Positions 1 to 6,728 of a stretch of DNA of 7,954 nt are shown piece by piece. Position 1 is the first letter of the stretch, and every line of letters begins with the position of its first letter. Both the position numbers and the translations under genes were made by a program. The notes under the pieces were generated by a model that saw nothing but the letters and a program-made list of their open reading frames with translations, was not told the origin of the DNA and made no database searches. The stretch is taken from the NCBI GenBank assembly GCA_027013765.1, contig JALWGG010000231.1, positions 1 through 7,954 of the forward strand, given 5' to 3'. The DNA comes from Acidilobaceae archaeon (lineage in GTDB: Archaea; Thermoproteota; Thermoprotei_A; Sulfolobales; Acidilobaceae).

Positions 1-1567
1 ATGTAGGTCCTCCCGGCCTGGTTATGTTGTAGTGCGTGCCTAGCTCCTCGATGGCGTCTCCCTCCTCCTCGTTGAAGTCGCCACAGATTATGGTTGACGG
101 TGGGCTTGCCAGTGAGGTGTTTAGCAGCTCCCTTGCCTGTGTAAGCCTCTCCCTGGGGTCTAGGCCTAGGTGGGCGTTTGTCAGCGTGTATCCGTGGGTT
201 GATGCCTTGACGTATGCCCTCTGCTCCCCGGTGCTCGTTAGGAGCCCTCCCTCGACCAGTGTAAACCCCCCGGTTGACGCTATCGCTACCCCATAGGTCC
301 CCTCGATAGCTGGCTGGTATGCCACCTTGTATCCACGGCTTTCAAGGAGTAGTGGCACGTCTATGTATGCACTAGTCAGCCTCCCCCCATCGACCTCCTG
401 GAGACAGGCTATATCCACCCTGTTATCTGCTAGGAAGGAGGCGATGTCCCATGCGTTCAGCCTTCCATTATACGTGTACCCCTGGTGTATGTTATAGGAT
501 ATGATGGTGATTTCATCACCCGCTGGCGGGCTAGCCTGTTGCACATGGACGGCGTAGGCTGTTGCAGCCAGTATGGCTAGCACGGGTATTGCTAGTGTCT
601 TGTAGCCGGTCCCATTGTAAACCGGGGGGTTTACATAGAGGTATATCGATGCAAGCAACCCAGACAAGAGCAGGACGGCCTCGATCCTGTCAGCAAGTGG
701 CCACAGCCCCAGGTATGGGTAGGCGTAAACACCGACGCCGGCGACCATCAATGCTATGAATAGCAGGCTGCCAGCCAGGATCCGGGTTCTTGAGGACCTC
801 CCAGGGGCTAGTAGTCCTGGGAGGCTTGCCGAATAGGGTAACCCCCAGATACCGGGTATCCTAGCCTCCAGGAGGATCCATCCTATAATGGGGTAGAACC
901 ACGAGTACCTGCTGGCCCTATAGCCTATATAGATGCCTGCGATAATCATAATGGATGCCAGGCTGATGATTGAGACGCTATACACGTATACACCGGCATA
1001 CCTCAGCAGGGCGTTAGGGTACAGTATGCCGAGCTCTATAAGGGAGGCGTATAGGAAGACGCCTAGACTGGGGCTCTCCAGCCTAGCCCCATATAGCTGT
1101 AGGCCGCCAGCCAGGAGTAGGGCTCCATATATTATTGAGACTAGGGGATGGTCCCAGGGCTCGGCCCCGCTAGCAGCTATCCTGGCAGCCAAGTCTACCG
1201 AGGCGCCTAGGAGGATAGAGCCAGGGAGCCTGGAGGCGGGGCCTAGGATCCAGGTTAGGGCTCCAGCCGCGGGGCCTGCAGCGAGGTATAGTATATCGAC
1301 CCTGTCAGTCAGCATGCCTAGGAGACCGTATAACGCCATCAACATGGGAGCTCCCCGAGGGTAGGCTGCTGCAGCTATGAATAAGACGACTCCTAGGATT
1401 GAGGGGAAGAGCCTGCCATGCCACATTAGCTCCCACAGCGAGTAATATGCCCCTGCAACCAGGATCCTGGACGCGGATATGAATGCCGCAACACCCAGCC
1501 CATAGCCTATATACTCAAGGGGCCCCCGCCTGCTGGCAGGCTGGCTGGTGGATGCTATAGTAATCAC
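1..1567 (-). CDS. Membrane protein with C-terminal endonuclease/exonuclease/phosphatase (EEP) domain, 3' end missing
   Basis: This is an uninterrupted minus-strand frame of about 522 codons that runs off the left edge. Residues 1 to about 345 are very hydrophobic, with roughly ten membrane segments. A soluble domain starts near residue 350 with the EEP metal and catalytic motifs in order: SYNIHQGY (N359), CLQEVD (E391), NAHLG (N464, H466) and CGDFNEE (D497, N499). The closing SDH-type motif with the catalytic His should lie beyond the window. EEP enzymes hydrolyse phosphodiester or phosphoester bonds in nucleic acids, lipids or sugars. A domain tethered behind a membrane bundle, probably on the outer face, suggests a lipid or extracellular substrate, as in CWH43/PGAP2IP-like proteins, but the substrate is not visible. 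The start is uncertain. An in-frame stop lies at 1661-1663, and the first start codons are TTG 1570 and GTG 1567, after a weak GGTAGG at 1585-1580. The family call is firm; the function is not. Confidence -1.
   Translation of the reverse strand, partial: MITIASTSQPASRRGPLEYIGYGLGVAAFISASRILVAGAYYSLWELMWHGRLFPSILGVVLFIAAAAYPRGAPMLMALYGLLGMLTDRVDILYLAAGPAAGALTWILGPASRLPGSILLGASVDLAARIAASGAEPWDHPLVSIIYGALLLAGGLQLYGARLESPSLGVFLYASLIELGILYPNALLRYAGVYVYSVSIISLASIMIIAGIYIGYRASRYSWFYPIIGWILLEARIPGIWGLPYSASLPGLLAPGRSSRTRILAGSLLFIALMVAGVGVYAYPYLGLWPLADRIEAVLLLSGLLASIYLYVNPPVYNGTGYKTLAIPVLAILAATAYAVHVQQASPPAGDEITIISYNIHQGYTYNGRLNAWDIASFLADNRVDIACLQEVDGGRLTSAYIDVPLLLESRGYKVAYQPAIEGTYGVAIASTGGFTLVEGGLLTSTGEQRAYVKASTHGYTLTNAHLGLDPRERLTQARELLNTSLASPPSTIICGDFNEEEGDAIEELGTHYNITRPGGPT
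260..275. repeat. Copy 1 of a 16-bp inverted repeat within the membrane-EEP gene
   Basis: TGTAAACCCCCCGGTT is repeated in reverse complement at 620-635. Here it codes, on the minus strand, around STGGFT of the EEP domain. Confidence -1.
616..635. repeat. Copy 2 of the inverted repeat, itself a palindrome
   Basis: TGTAAACC and GGTTTACA are perfect 8-base arms around GGGG. The reverse complement shares its first 16 bases with 260-275. It codes for VNPPVY in a loop between the last two membrane segments, in a different frame from copy 1, so protein similarity does not explain the match. Confidence -1.
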
Positions 1568-1640
1568 CAAATTGATGATCCTACCCGGGCTGGTATTATA
1601 TGGATCCCGGGGGATGAGGCATGGTTTATGACTTGCCGGG

Positions 1641-1646
1641 TATAAA
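1641..1646 (-). promoter_or_regulatory. TATA box for the membrane-EEP gene
   Basis: On the minus strand the sequence reads TTTATACC. A start of transcription about 25 bases downstream would fall near 1618, giving a leader of about 50 bases before the TTG/GTG start. It lies back to back with the etfB promoter. This is inferred from the archaeal TATA consensus only. Confidence -1.
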
Positions 1647-1673
1647 CGTGCATTTCTATTTTATTACCTCACA

Positions 1674-1680
1674 CTTAAAA
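1674..1680 (+). promoter_or_regulatory. TATA box for the etfB operon
   Basis: The sequence CTTAAAA stands in an AT-rich stretch upstream of etfB. The expected transcription start, about 25 bases downstream, is near 1703. ATG 1692 would then be untranscribed, and a leader of about 25 bases remains before ATG 1728, long enough to hold the ribosome-binding site at 1716-1720. The later genes of the operon show no promoter of their own in their short gaps. Confidence -1.
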
Positions 1681-1715
1681 TCCTGCCAGCCATGCACATT
1701 ATCATGGCACGTTAT

Positions 1716-1720
1716 AGGTG
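1716..1720 (+). promoter_or_regulatory. Ribosome-binding site deciding the etfB start
   Basis: AGGTG is followed by seven bases and ATG 1728. It matches the GGTGAT-type site complementary to the crenarchaeal 16S rRNA 3' end and favours ATG 1728 over the upstream in-frame ATG codons at 1692 and 1704. Confidence -1.
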
Positions 1721-1727
1721 TCATGGC

Positions 1728-2528
1728 ATGGGGGATATTATTGTATTGCTCAAGGCCGCGTTGAACCCGGAGATGGTTAGGTCCAAGCCCGACGGCTCGC
1801 TGGACCAGGATGCAATACCACTAAAGCTATCCGATATCGATAGGAACGCTGTTGAGGAGGCTGCCAAGCTAAAGGGGAAGCTCGGCGGGAAGATTATCGG
1901 GATCACGGTACTCACTGTAGGCCCCCTGGCTAGGAGGGAGAAGGACCTCAGGATGGCCGTCCAGGAGGCCCTTGCCAAGGGAGTTGACGAGGCGATCATA
2001 GTGGCCGACGACTCCATAACCCCGGGAGACCAGGTGCAGACGGCCAACATAATAGTGGAGGTGATCAAGAAGAGCGGGTTGAAGCCCGACCTCATACTAG
2101 CATCGGAGGCAACGATAGATGAGACCACCGGCCAGATAGCTGGTAGGGTGGCTGCCAAGCTTGACATGCCCTACATAAGCTTCGCAAGGAGCCTAGACGT
2201 TGTAGACGGCAAGGTTGTAGCGGAGAGGGACCTGGAGGAGGACCTGGAGAAGGTTGAAGCCCCGCTCCCGGTAGTAGTCAGCGTGACCCAGGAGATAAAC
2301 CAGCCCAGGCCTCCAACACTAATCCAGATCAGGAGGGCCTCAAGGAAGCCGCAGAAGAGGCTCACAGCCCAAGACGTGAAGGACGCCCTAGGAGTCCGCA
2401 GGAGGATACTGGAGAGGAGGATAATATCGGTGAAGAGGAAGCAGGAGATAATCGACGGCTCAAGCCTAGAGGAGATAGCAGACAAGCTACTAGACATACT
2501 AGAGAGGGAGGGAGTAGTCAAGTTATAG
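1728..2528 (+). CDS. etfB: Electron transfer flavoprotein, beta subunit
   Basis: The product is the small subunit of the cytoplasmic EtfAB heterodimer, which carries electrons on FAD between flavin dehydrogenases and a membrane or ferredoxin partner. The 266-residue protein begins MGDIIVLLKAALNP, the usual EtfB start followed by the adenine-nucleotide-fold strand. IDETTGQIAGR at about 130-140 is the nucleotide-binding loop. The family signature region lies at about 164-190 (AERDLEEDLEKVEAPLP, then VVVSVT), followed by NQPRPPTL. The usual EGG of the signature is EED here. The long basic C-terminal arm, which wraps around EtfA in known structures, is present. The start is ATG 1728, chosen from AGGTG at 1716-1720; starting at 1692 would add twelve residues with no family support. 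etfA follows after 13 bases. Whether the second nucleotide is AMP or a bifurcating FAD cannot be decided by eye. Confidence -1.
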   Translation: MGDIIVLLKAALNPEMVRSKPDGSLDQDAIPLKLSDIDRNAVEEAAKLKGKLGGKIIGITVLTVGPLARREKDLRMAVQEALAKGVDEAIIVADDSITPGDQVQTANIIVEVIKKSGLKPDLILASEATIDETTGQIAGRVAAKLDMPYISFARSLDVVDGKVVAERDLEEDLEKVEAPLPVVVSVTQEINQPRPPTLIQIRRASRKPQKRLTAQDVKDALGVRRRILERRIISVKRKQEIIDGSSLEEIADKLLDILEREGVVKL

Positions 2529-2531
2529 GGG

Positions 2532-2535
2532 GGTG
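2532..2535 (+). promoter_or_regulatory. Ribosome-binding site deciding the etfA start
   Basis: GGTG is followed by six bases and then GTG 2542. The GTG at 2533, inside this site, is in frame with etfA and would be called as the start by a longest-frame rule, but it would then have no ribosome-binding site of its own. Confidence -1.
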
Positions 2536-2541
2536 GCCGTG

Positions 2542-3444
2542 GTGAAGGCACTGGTTGTAGCGGAGTACCCGAGGGATGCCCTGGAATCCCTGGCGGCCGC
2601 TGAGGGCATGGATAGGGTGCTCCTCCTATTCGGCCCTGCAGCCGGGGAGTCCTCCAGGATAGCCGGACACGCCAAGACGTATTCAATAAACTCTAGGGAC
2701 CCTGAGGCGGTATACAACTCCCTGAGGAGGGTCTATGACGATGAGAAGCCGGACCTTGTCCTGGGGGTTGTGTCTAAGAATGTCAAGGATATCCTCTCAA
2801 GGATAGCAGGCGTCTATGACCTGCCGATGAGCACGGAGGTCACGGAGTTCAAGATTGAAGGGGGGAAGGTCGTCTATAAGAGGGGGATCCTAAGCGAGAG
2901 GGCATACTCCGTGGAGGAGGTGGACACGCCAGCTATCATACTGGTTAACCCGAGGATCTACAAGCCACTCGACGAGTCCCCCGGGGAACCGATAACCCTT
3001 GAGCCTGGAGCTTCAAGGGTCAAGAGCCTTGGATTCGAGAGGAAGCAGCTCAGCGGGGTCAAGCTTGAGGAGGCCGAGGTTGTAGTCGGCGTTGGGAGGG
3101 GCTTCAAGAAGAAGGAGGACCTCAAGCTTGCATTCGAGCTGGCAGAGCTCCTGGGAGGTCAGGTTGGGGGTAGCAGGCCGGTAGCAGCTGACTTTAAGTG
3201 GTTGCCTGAAGACGCTTGGATAGGGATTAGTGGGAAGAGGATCTCGCCGAAGCTCTACATAGCTATAGGGATAAGCGGCGCGCCCCAGCACATGTCAGCA
3301 GTCCTCGGCTCAAAGGTTATTGTGGCGGTGAACAAGGATAAGAATGCCCCCATATTCAAGCTATCCGACTATGGGGTTGTGGCCGACCTCTACCAGTTCA
3401 TACCAGTGTTAATTAAGAAGATTAAAGAGAGGAAGGGCTCCTAG
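2542..3444 (+). CDS. etfA: Electron transfer flavoprotein, alpha subunit
   Basis: The product partners EtfB and holds the electron-carrying FAD in its C-terminal domain. The N-terminal half (about 1-165) is the EtfB-like fold. The FAD domain carries GGSRPVAAD (about 209-217), IGISGK (about 227-232, usually IGQTGK), the family signature LYIAIGISGAPQH (about 238-250) and AVNKDKNAPIF (about 262-272). In the signature, P replaces the usual I/V before QH and A replaces the later G. The 300-residue length is slightly short but normal for archaea. The start is GTG 2542, giving MKALVVAEY, chosen because GGTG lies six bases before it; GTG 2533 and GTG 2539 are the alternatives. It lies 13 bases after etfB and 17 before the DUF1646 gene, so co-transcription is very likely. 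The Q-T to I-S change next to the flavin may shift its redox potential; that is inference. Confidence -1.
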   Translation: MKALVVAEYPRDALESLAAAEGMDRVLLLFGPAAGESSRIAGHAKTYSINSRDPEAVYNSLRRVYDDEKPDLVLGVVSKNVKDILSRIAGVYDLPMSTEVTEFKIEGGKVVYKRGILSERAYSVEEVDTPAIILVNPRIYKPLDESPGEPITLEPGASRVKSLGFERKQLSGVKLEEAEVVVGVGRGFKKKEDLKLAFELAELLGGQVGGSRPVAADFKWLPEDAWIGISGKRISPKLYIAIGISGAPQHMSAVLGSKVIVAVNKDKNAPIFKLSDYGVVADLYQFIPVLIKKIKERKGS

Positions 3445-3451
3445 GCCATGC

Positions 3452-3455
3452 GGTG
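3452..3455 (+). promoter_or_regulatory. Ribosome-binding site deciding the DUF1646 start
   Basis: GGTG is followed by six bases and ATG 3462. The GTG at 3453 within the site is in frame, and a naive call would add three residues (M-H-E) to the protein. Confidence -1.
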
Positions 3456-3461
3456 CATGAA

Positions 3462-4571
3462 ATGGTGCAGCCAGAACTCGGGGAGCCAGTTCTAGGCGTC
3501 ACCCTGAGCCTACTGGCTATACTGTTAATGGTTCTTTTCCTCCCATTCCTCTCCAAGAGGGTGGAGGAGAACCTGGAGCCGTTCTTCCTCGTGATGGGTA
3601 TTATAGGTATAGCGGTTAACTACCACTACAATATAATAGGGGTCGAGGACCTCAAGGAGGTGGCCCTAAGAGCGTTAAAGACTCCACTATCAGTCTCGGG
3701 CCTCCCGATAGGTATAACACAGGTTGTATTCATATTCGGCCTCATATTCCTATACTTCCACAAGCCCATCTATAGGGGTATAAACAGGCTCCTGGAGAGG
3801 ATAGGGTTCACCGTATTCATTATGGTATTCATAACTGTACTAGGGCTAATATCCAGCATAATCTCTGTGATAGTAACAGCAGTCATCCTAGCAGAGATCG
3901 TTGCAGCAATAAACATGCCCCGTGACGCAAAGATAAAATTCACTGTATACGCGGCCTTCGCCGTAGGGCTGGGGGCCGCCTTGACCCCCGTGGGGGAGCC
4001 CCTGTCAACGATAGCCGTGTCCAAGCTCAACGCGCCCTTCGACTACCTGTTAAGACTACTGGGCATATACGTGGTCCCCGGGGTCGTGGCAACCGCTATA
4101 ATAGCGTCATACGTGCTCAGGAAGCATTCCAGCGAGATTAGGGGTGTGTCCGCGGTCTATGAGGAGACTATGAGGCAGGTCGTCGAGAGGACTGTTAGAG
4201 TGTTCATGTTCGTCGCTGCCCTTGAGCTACTGGGCCACAGCTTCACTCCAATGGTTGTATGGTACTTCTCCAAACTACCCCCAGAGGGCCTGTACTGGCT
4301 CAACACGATCTCTGCAGTAGTAGATAATGCAACGCTCACGGCTGCAGAGATCGGGCCCTTCCTGACGGAGGAGCAGATTAGGAGTGCTTTGATGAGCCTA
4401 CTGATAAGTGGAGGGATGCTGATCCCGGGTAATATACCGAATATCGTGGCGGCTGGTAGGCTGAAGATAACTAGCAAGGAGTGGGCTAGGATAGGCGTGC
4501 CATATGGGATAGCATTACTCATAATATACTTCATAATAATAGAGATCCTAGGAATACATATAACACTCTAA
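3462..4571 (+). CDS. DUF1646 family membrane protein, probable ion transporter
   Basis: This is a polytopic membrane protein of about 369 residues with about ten hydrophobic segments. It matches the DUF1646 family, placed with the ArsB/NhaD-type ion transporter superfamily. Characteristic blocks are GLGAALTPVGEPLSTIA (about 169-185), ALELLG followed by LYWLNTISAVVDNATLTAAEI (about 277-297, split by the core DNAT), and SGGMLIPGNIPNIVAAGR (about 316-333). The TPVGEP and DNATL motifs sit inside membrane segments as in Na+/H+ antiporter-like proteins, and GNIPN resembles their second half. Substrate and direction are not known; cation transport is a family-based inference. The start is ATG 3462, chosen from GGTG at 3452-3455. 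It is 17 bases after etfA and 14 before the stress-protein gene, so it belongs to the operon and could link ion flux to ETF redox activity. Confidence -1.
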   Translation: MVQPELGEPVLGVTLSLLAILLMVLFLPFLSKRVEENLEPFFLVMGIIGIAVNYHYNIIGVEDLKEVALRALKTPLSVSGLPIGITQVVFIFGLIFLYFHKPIYRGINRLLERIGFTVFIMVFITVLGLISSIISVIVTAVILAEIVAAINMPRDAKIKFTVYAAFAVGLGAALTPVGEPLSTIAVSKLNAPFDYLLRLLGIYVVPGVVATAIIASYVLRKHSSEIRGVSAVYEETMRQVVERTVRVFMFVAALELLGHSFTPMVVWYFSKLPPEGLYWLNTISAVVDNATLTAAEIGPFLTEEQIRSALMSLLISGGMLIPGNIPNIVAAGRLKITSKEWARIGVPYGIALLIIYFIIIEILGIHITL

Positions 4572-4575
4572 GAGG

Positions 4576-4580
4576 GGTGA
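4576..4580 (+). promoter_or_regulatory. Ribosome-binding site deciding the universal stress protein start
   Basis: GGTGA stands in AGAGGGGTGA just after the DUF1646 stop. GGTG plus six bases leads to GTG 4586; the in-frame GTG 4577 lies inside the site. This is the strongest Shine-Dalgarno match in the operon. Confidence -1.
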
Positions 4581-4585
4581 GCCGG

Positions 4586-5440
4586 GTGCTGGGCAACCCG
4601 CTTACAAGGATCATGGTCCCCGTCGACTTCTCCGAGGTATCGGCCCCCCTGGTAGAGTATGCGGGGAGGCTAGCGTCAAGATACGGCTCCGAGGTGGTAC
4701 TAATCCACGTGATAGAGGAGGGGATCGTCGAGCACGTGGCATCAGGGTACAATGTAGAGGCCCTTGTAAGGGACCTGGAGGAGCATGCCAGATCCAGGAT
4801 GGAGGAGCTTGCAGACATCCTTAGGGGCTCCGGTGTAAGCGTGACCATATACCCTGAGATGCCTATCGGAGACCCCGCAGCAGTAATCTCACATATAGCA
4901 GGCGAGGAGGGCGTGAGCGAGGTCCTCATAGCCTCGAAGGGGTGGGGGATAAAGAGGCTTATACCACTAGGCAGCACAGCCAGGCTCCTAATAAAGCTGA
5001 GCCCCGTCCCTGTGATTAGGCTCAAGGCCGTAAAGGCTGATGATAGGGTAGACCTCCTAGGCGCTACTGAGGACCTCTTCAATAGAATGCTAGTCGCGGT
5101 CAAGCCCGGATACGGGGAGGCCCTCAGAGACTACCTGCCAGCCCTGGCCGAGAAGGTGAAGCCGGAAATCACGCTTGTCTACATAGAGGAGGAGGAGCAC
5201 AGCATGGACTTTGCACGGGAGCTGGAGGACGTGTTAAAGGCTCGTGGAGCAAGTGTTTCAAGCATGATGCTATCTGGGAAGCCCTACCAGAGGATCATAG
5301 AGGCCGCGGAACACCTAGAGGCTTCCATAGTAGTAATCGAGAGGAGCGTGCGGGAGGGGTTGAGGGAGCTATTCATGGGCTCCACTATGGTCAACCTAGC
5401 GAACAAGCTGAACAAACCCCTAATGGTATTACCGAGATAA
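4586..5440 (+). CDS. Tandem universal stress protein (UspA family, two domains)
   Basis: This is a cytoplasmic protein of about 284 residues made of two Usp (Rossmann-like alpha/beta) domains. Domain 1, residues about 7-147, starts RIMVPVDFSE with the conserved Asp14 and ends with the ATP-loop region ASKG-x9-GST (about 116-131). This is the family G-x2-G-x9-G-S/T motif with the first Gly replaced by Ala. Domain 2, about 167-284, starts RMLVAVKPG and ends with ERSV-x9-GST, where both leading glycines are gone, so it probably does not bind ATP and may serve for dimerisation. The start is GTG 4586, chosen from GGTGA at 4576-4580. It is the last gene of the operon, 14 bases after the DUF1646 gene. 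Usp proteins often accompany ion transporters and may regulate them; a regulatory role on the DUF1646 protein is inferred. Confidence -1.
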   Translation: MLGNPLTRIMVPVDFSEVSAPLVEYAGRLASRYGSEVVLIHVIEEGIVEHVASGYNVEALVRDLEEHARSRMEELADILRGSGVSVTIYPEMPIGDPAAVISHIAGEEGVSEVLIASKGWGIKRLIPLGSTARLLIKLSPVPVIRLKAVKADDRVDLLGATEDLFNRMLVAVKPGYGEALRDYLPALAEKVKPEITLVYIEEEEHSMDFARELEDVLKARGASVSSMMLSGKPYQRIIEAAEHLEASIVVIERSVREGLRELFMGSTMVNLANKLNKPLMVLPR

Positions 5441-5734
5441 GTATGCACCATAAAGCTAAACCAGTAATCAGCAAGAGTAAATAAGGATAGAGCCAACAAG
5501 TACACATATAAAATACTAAATACACATTGCAGGAATTAAGAGAGAGCTAGAATCTAGCCACAAGACTAGAACTCTTATGAAGATGCTCAAATGGATTAGC
5601 ATTGAAACATACTGATAATTATTTATAAGGCCTCTCTGAAGCAGGCTAGGCGTAAACTAGGTCCTGACATATACTGATACTATTTTACAGTACTAGGTAC
5701 ATCTTTATCGAATCCTAAGTAAAGCCATTCAATG
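5441..5734. other. AT-rich convergent intergenic spacer, no supported gene
   Basis: This gap lies between the 3' ends of the stress-protein operon and the acetyltransferase gene. No frame here has the length, start site or composition of a gene. It contains a short palindrome at 5546-5558, a TATA-like ATTTATAAGG at 5621-5630, and the 9-mer ATACTGATA twice (5609-5617 and 5671-5679), the second copy again followed by a T-rich stretch. No clear oligo-T terminator follows the operon on the plus strand. Confidence -1.
5546..5558. repeat. Short palindrome GCTAGA-a-TCTAGC
   Basis: This is a perfect 6-base inverted repeat around one base, 105 bases after the stress-protein stop. It could be a protein-binding site or chance; with a one-base centre it is a poor RNA hairpin. 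Confidence -1.
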
Positions 5735-5747
5735 TTAGACATTGAAT
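5727..5747. repeat. Perfect 9-bp hairpin over the acetyltransferase stop codon
   Basis: ATTCAATGT and ACATTGAAT are exact reverse complements separated by TAG. The minus-strand stop codon TAA (5737-5735) lies across the loop and arm. In RNA this makes a tight, AU-rich hairpin exactly at the 3' end of the reading frame. It may act in termination or 3'-end stability. No T-run follows directly, so it is not called a terminator. Confidence -1.
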
Positions 5748-6703
5748 ATGCTTCTAGGGACTAAAGTGTATGCCCACCATGTGCCTGTAGGGTTAAATCC
5801 GACTCTATAGTATATCTTATCTACCTCTGGCTCGCTATCCACTATTACTCTACTCGCTCCCTGCCTGAACGCATACCACCTTACTGCATCCACAAGCTTT
5901 CTCCCAAGACCAAGCCCCCTGAACTCTCTCCTCACCCCGAGTAGCGACAAGTATAGGATAGACTCTCCGCATATGGTCTCCACGGGATAGGCGACTGCAA
6001 CTCCGGCTACCTCTCCTCCCGGGGAAAGCACCGTAGCAACTACAGTCCCTGGCCTCCTCCTGTACAGGTCCTTGAAGTGGCTATCTGCGTCTTCAGCATC
6101 CCACGGTTCATAGTCTAGATACTCGTCAAATGCATCATTTATAGCGTCTGCAATGCCCTCCAAGATGCCTCCTTTCGGGGGCTCTGTGAGCATTTCTAAC
6201 CTGAATCCCTCGGGTAGACCATGAGGAGGCCCGGGCAGGGCTGGCGCCTCTAGCATGATGTAGGCAATGCCAGCTTCTCCTGGAGAAATTCCTAGTGTAT
6301 TAGAAGCTAATAGATGTGTATGCCTCCAAGCTATTCCGAGGGCGACCCCCACTAGCTCAGAGGCTCCAGAGCGGCCCTCCACCAGTCTATAGGCCCAACG
6401 GGCCAGGGTTCTATAAGCCTCGGCTGCTAGAGGATCAGGAAGGCTTGGATCAACTATTATAAGGACCCTCCCCAAGCCAATATCCTCCGCAACCCTAGCC
6501 CTAGCCAAGCCAACAACCAGTTCAGATAAGAGGAGGACGACTAATTCCCCGCCATAACGCTCCATCTCCTTCAAAGCACTTTCAATATCCTCCGACTTAA
6601 CCTTCTCAACATAGCAGGCAATACCGTAAGCTTCATAAACTCTATTATAAAGCCTCGCAGCCTCTACTACATGTTCTGAAGTGGCTGGGGCGATCTTGAA
6701 CAA
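5735..6703 (-). CDS. Tandem GNAT-family N-acetyltransferase
   Basis: The protein of about 322 residues is probably built from two GNAT folds. The C-terminal domain (about 165-322) is complete: LSLLGVRREFRGLGLGRKL (about 253-270) contains the acetyl-CoA pyrophosphate-binding R-G-L-G-L-G-R, and IYYRVGF (about 297-303) is the usual end motif. The N-terminal part (about 3-155), starting KIAPATSEHVVEAARLYN, looks like a second GNAT domain that lacks the glycine-rich loop and is probably structural, as in mycothiol-synthase-like tandem enzymes. Substrate is unknown. Start choice is TTG 6703, seven bases after GGTG (6714-6711); TTG 6706, one codon upstream, is equally in frame but only four bases from the site. 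It is transcribed in the same direction as the COG1751 gene upstream, but a gap of about 130 bases with TATA-like sequence suggests its own promoter. Confidence -1.
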   Translation of the reverse strand: MFKIAPATSEHVVEAARLYNRVYEAYGIACYVEKVKSEDIESALKEMERYGGELVVLLLSELVVGLARARVAEDIGLGRVLIIVDPSLPDPLAAEAYRTLARWAYRLVEGRSGASELVGVALGIAWRHTHLLASNTLGISPGEAGIAYIMLEAPALPGPPHGLPEGFRLEMLTEPPKGGILEGIADAINDAFDEYLDYEPWDAEDADSHFKDLYRRRPGTVVATVLSPGGEVAGVAVAYPVETICGESILYLSLLGVRREFRGLGLGRKLVDAVRWYAFRQGASRVIVDSEPEVDKIYYRVGFNPTGTWWAYTLVPRSIFNV

Positions 6704-6728
6704 CAACTTACACCCACAGCCTGTGTGG

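Noticed and set aside
933..1364. Plus-strand open frame of 143 codons at the left
   Set aside because: It is the antisense shadow of the membrane-EEP gene: its translation has no domain or normal composition, whereas the minus strand gives continuous membrane segments and EEP motifs.
1651..1653. ATG on the minus strand at 1653 as start of the membrane-EEP gene
   Set aside because: It is not in the frame of the gene; that frame has a stop at 1661-1663 and no ATG before the first membrane segment.
1721..2167. Minus-strand open frames antisense to the etf operon (also 2171-2686, 3770-4030, 4157-4534 and 4531-5103)
   Set aside because: They are Ser/Thr/Pro-rich shadows of well-identified plus-strand genes and have no ribosome-binding sites or recognisable motifs.
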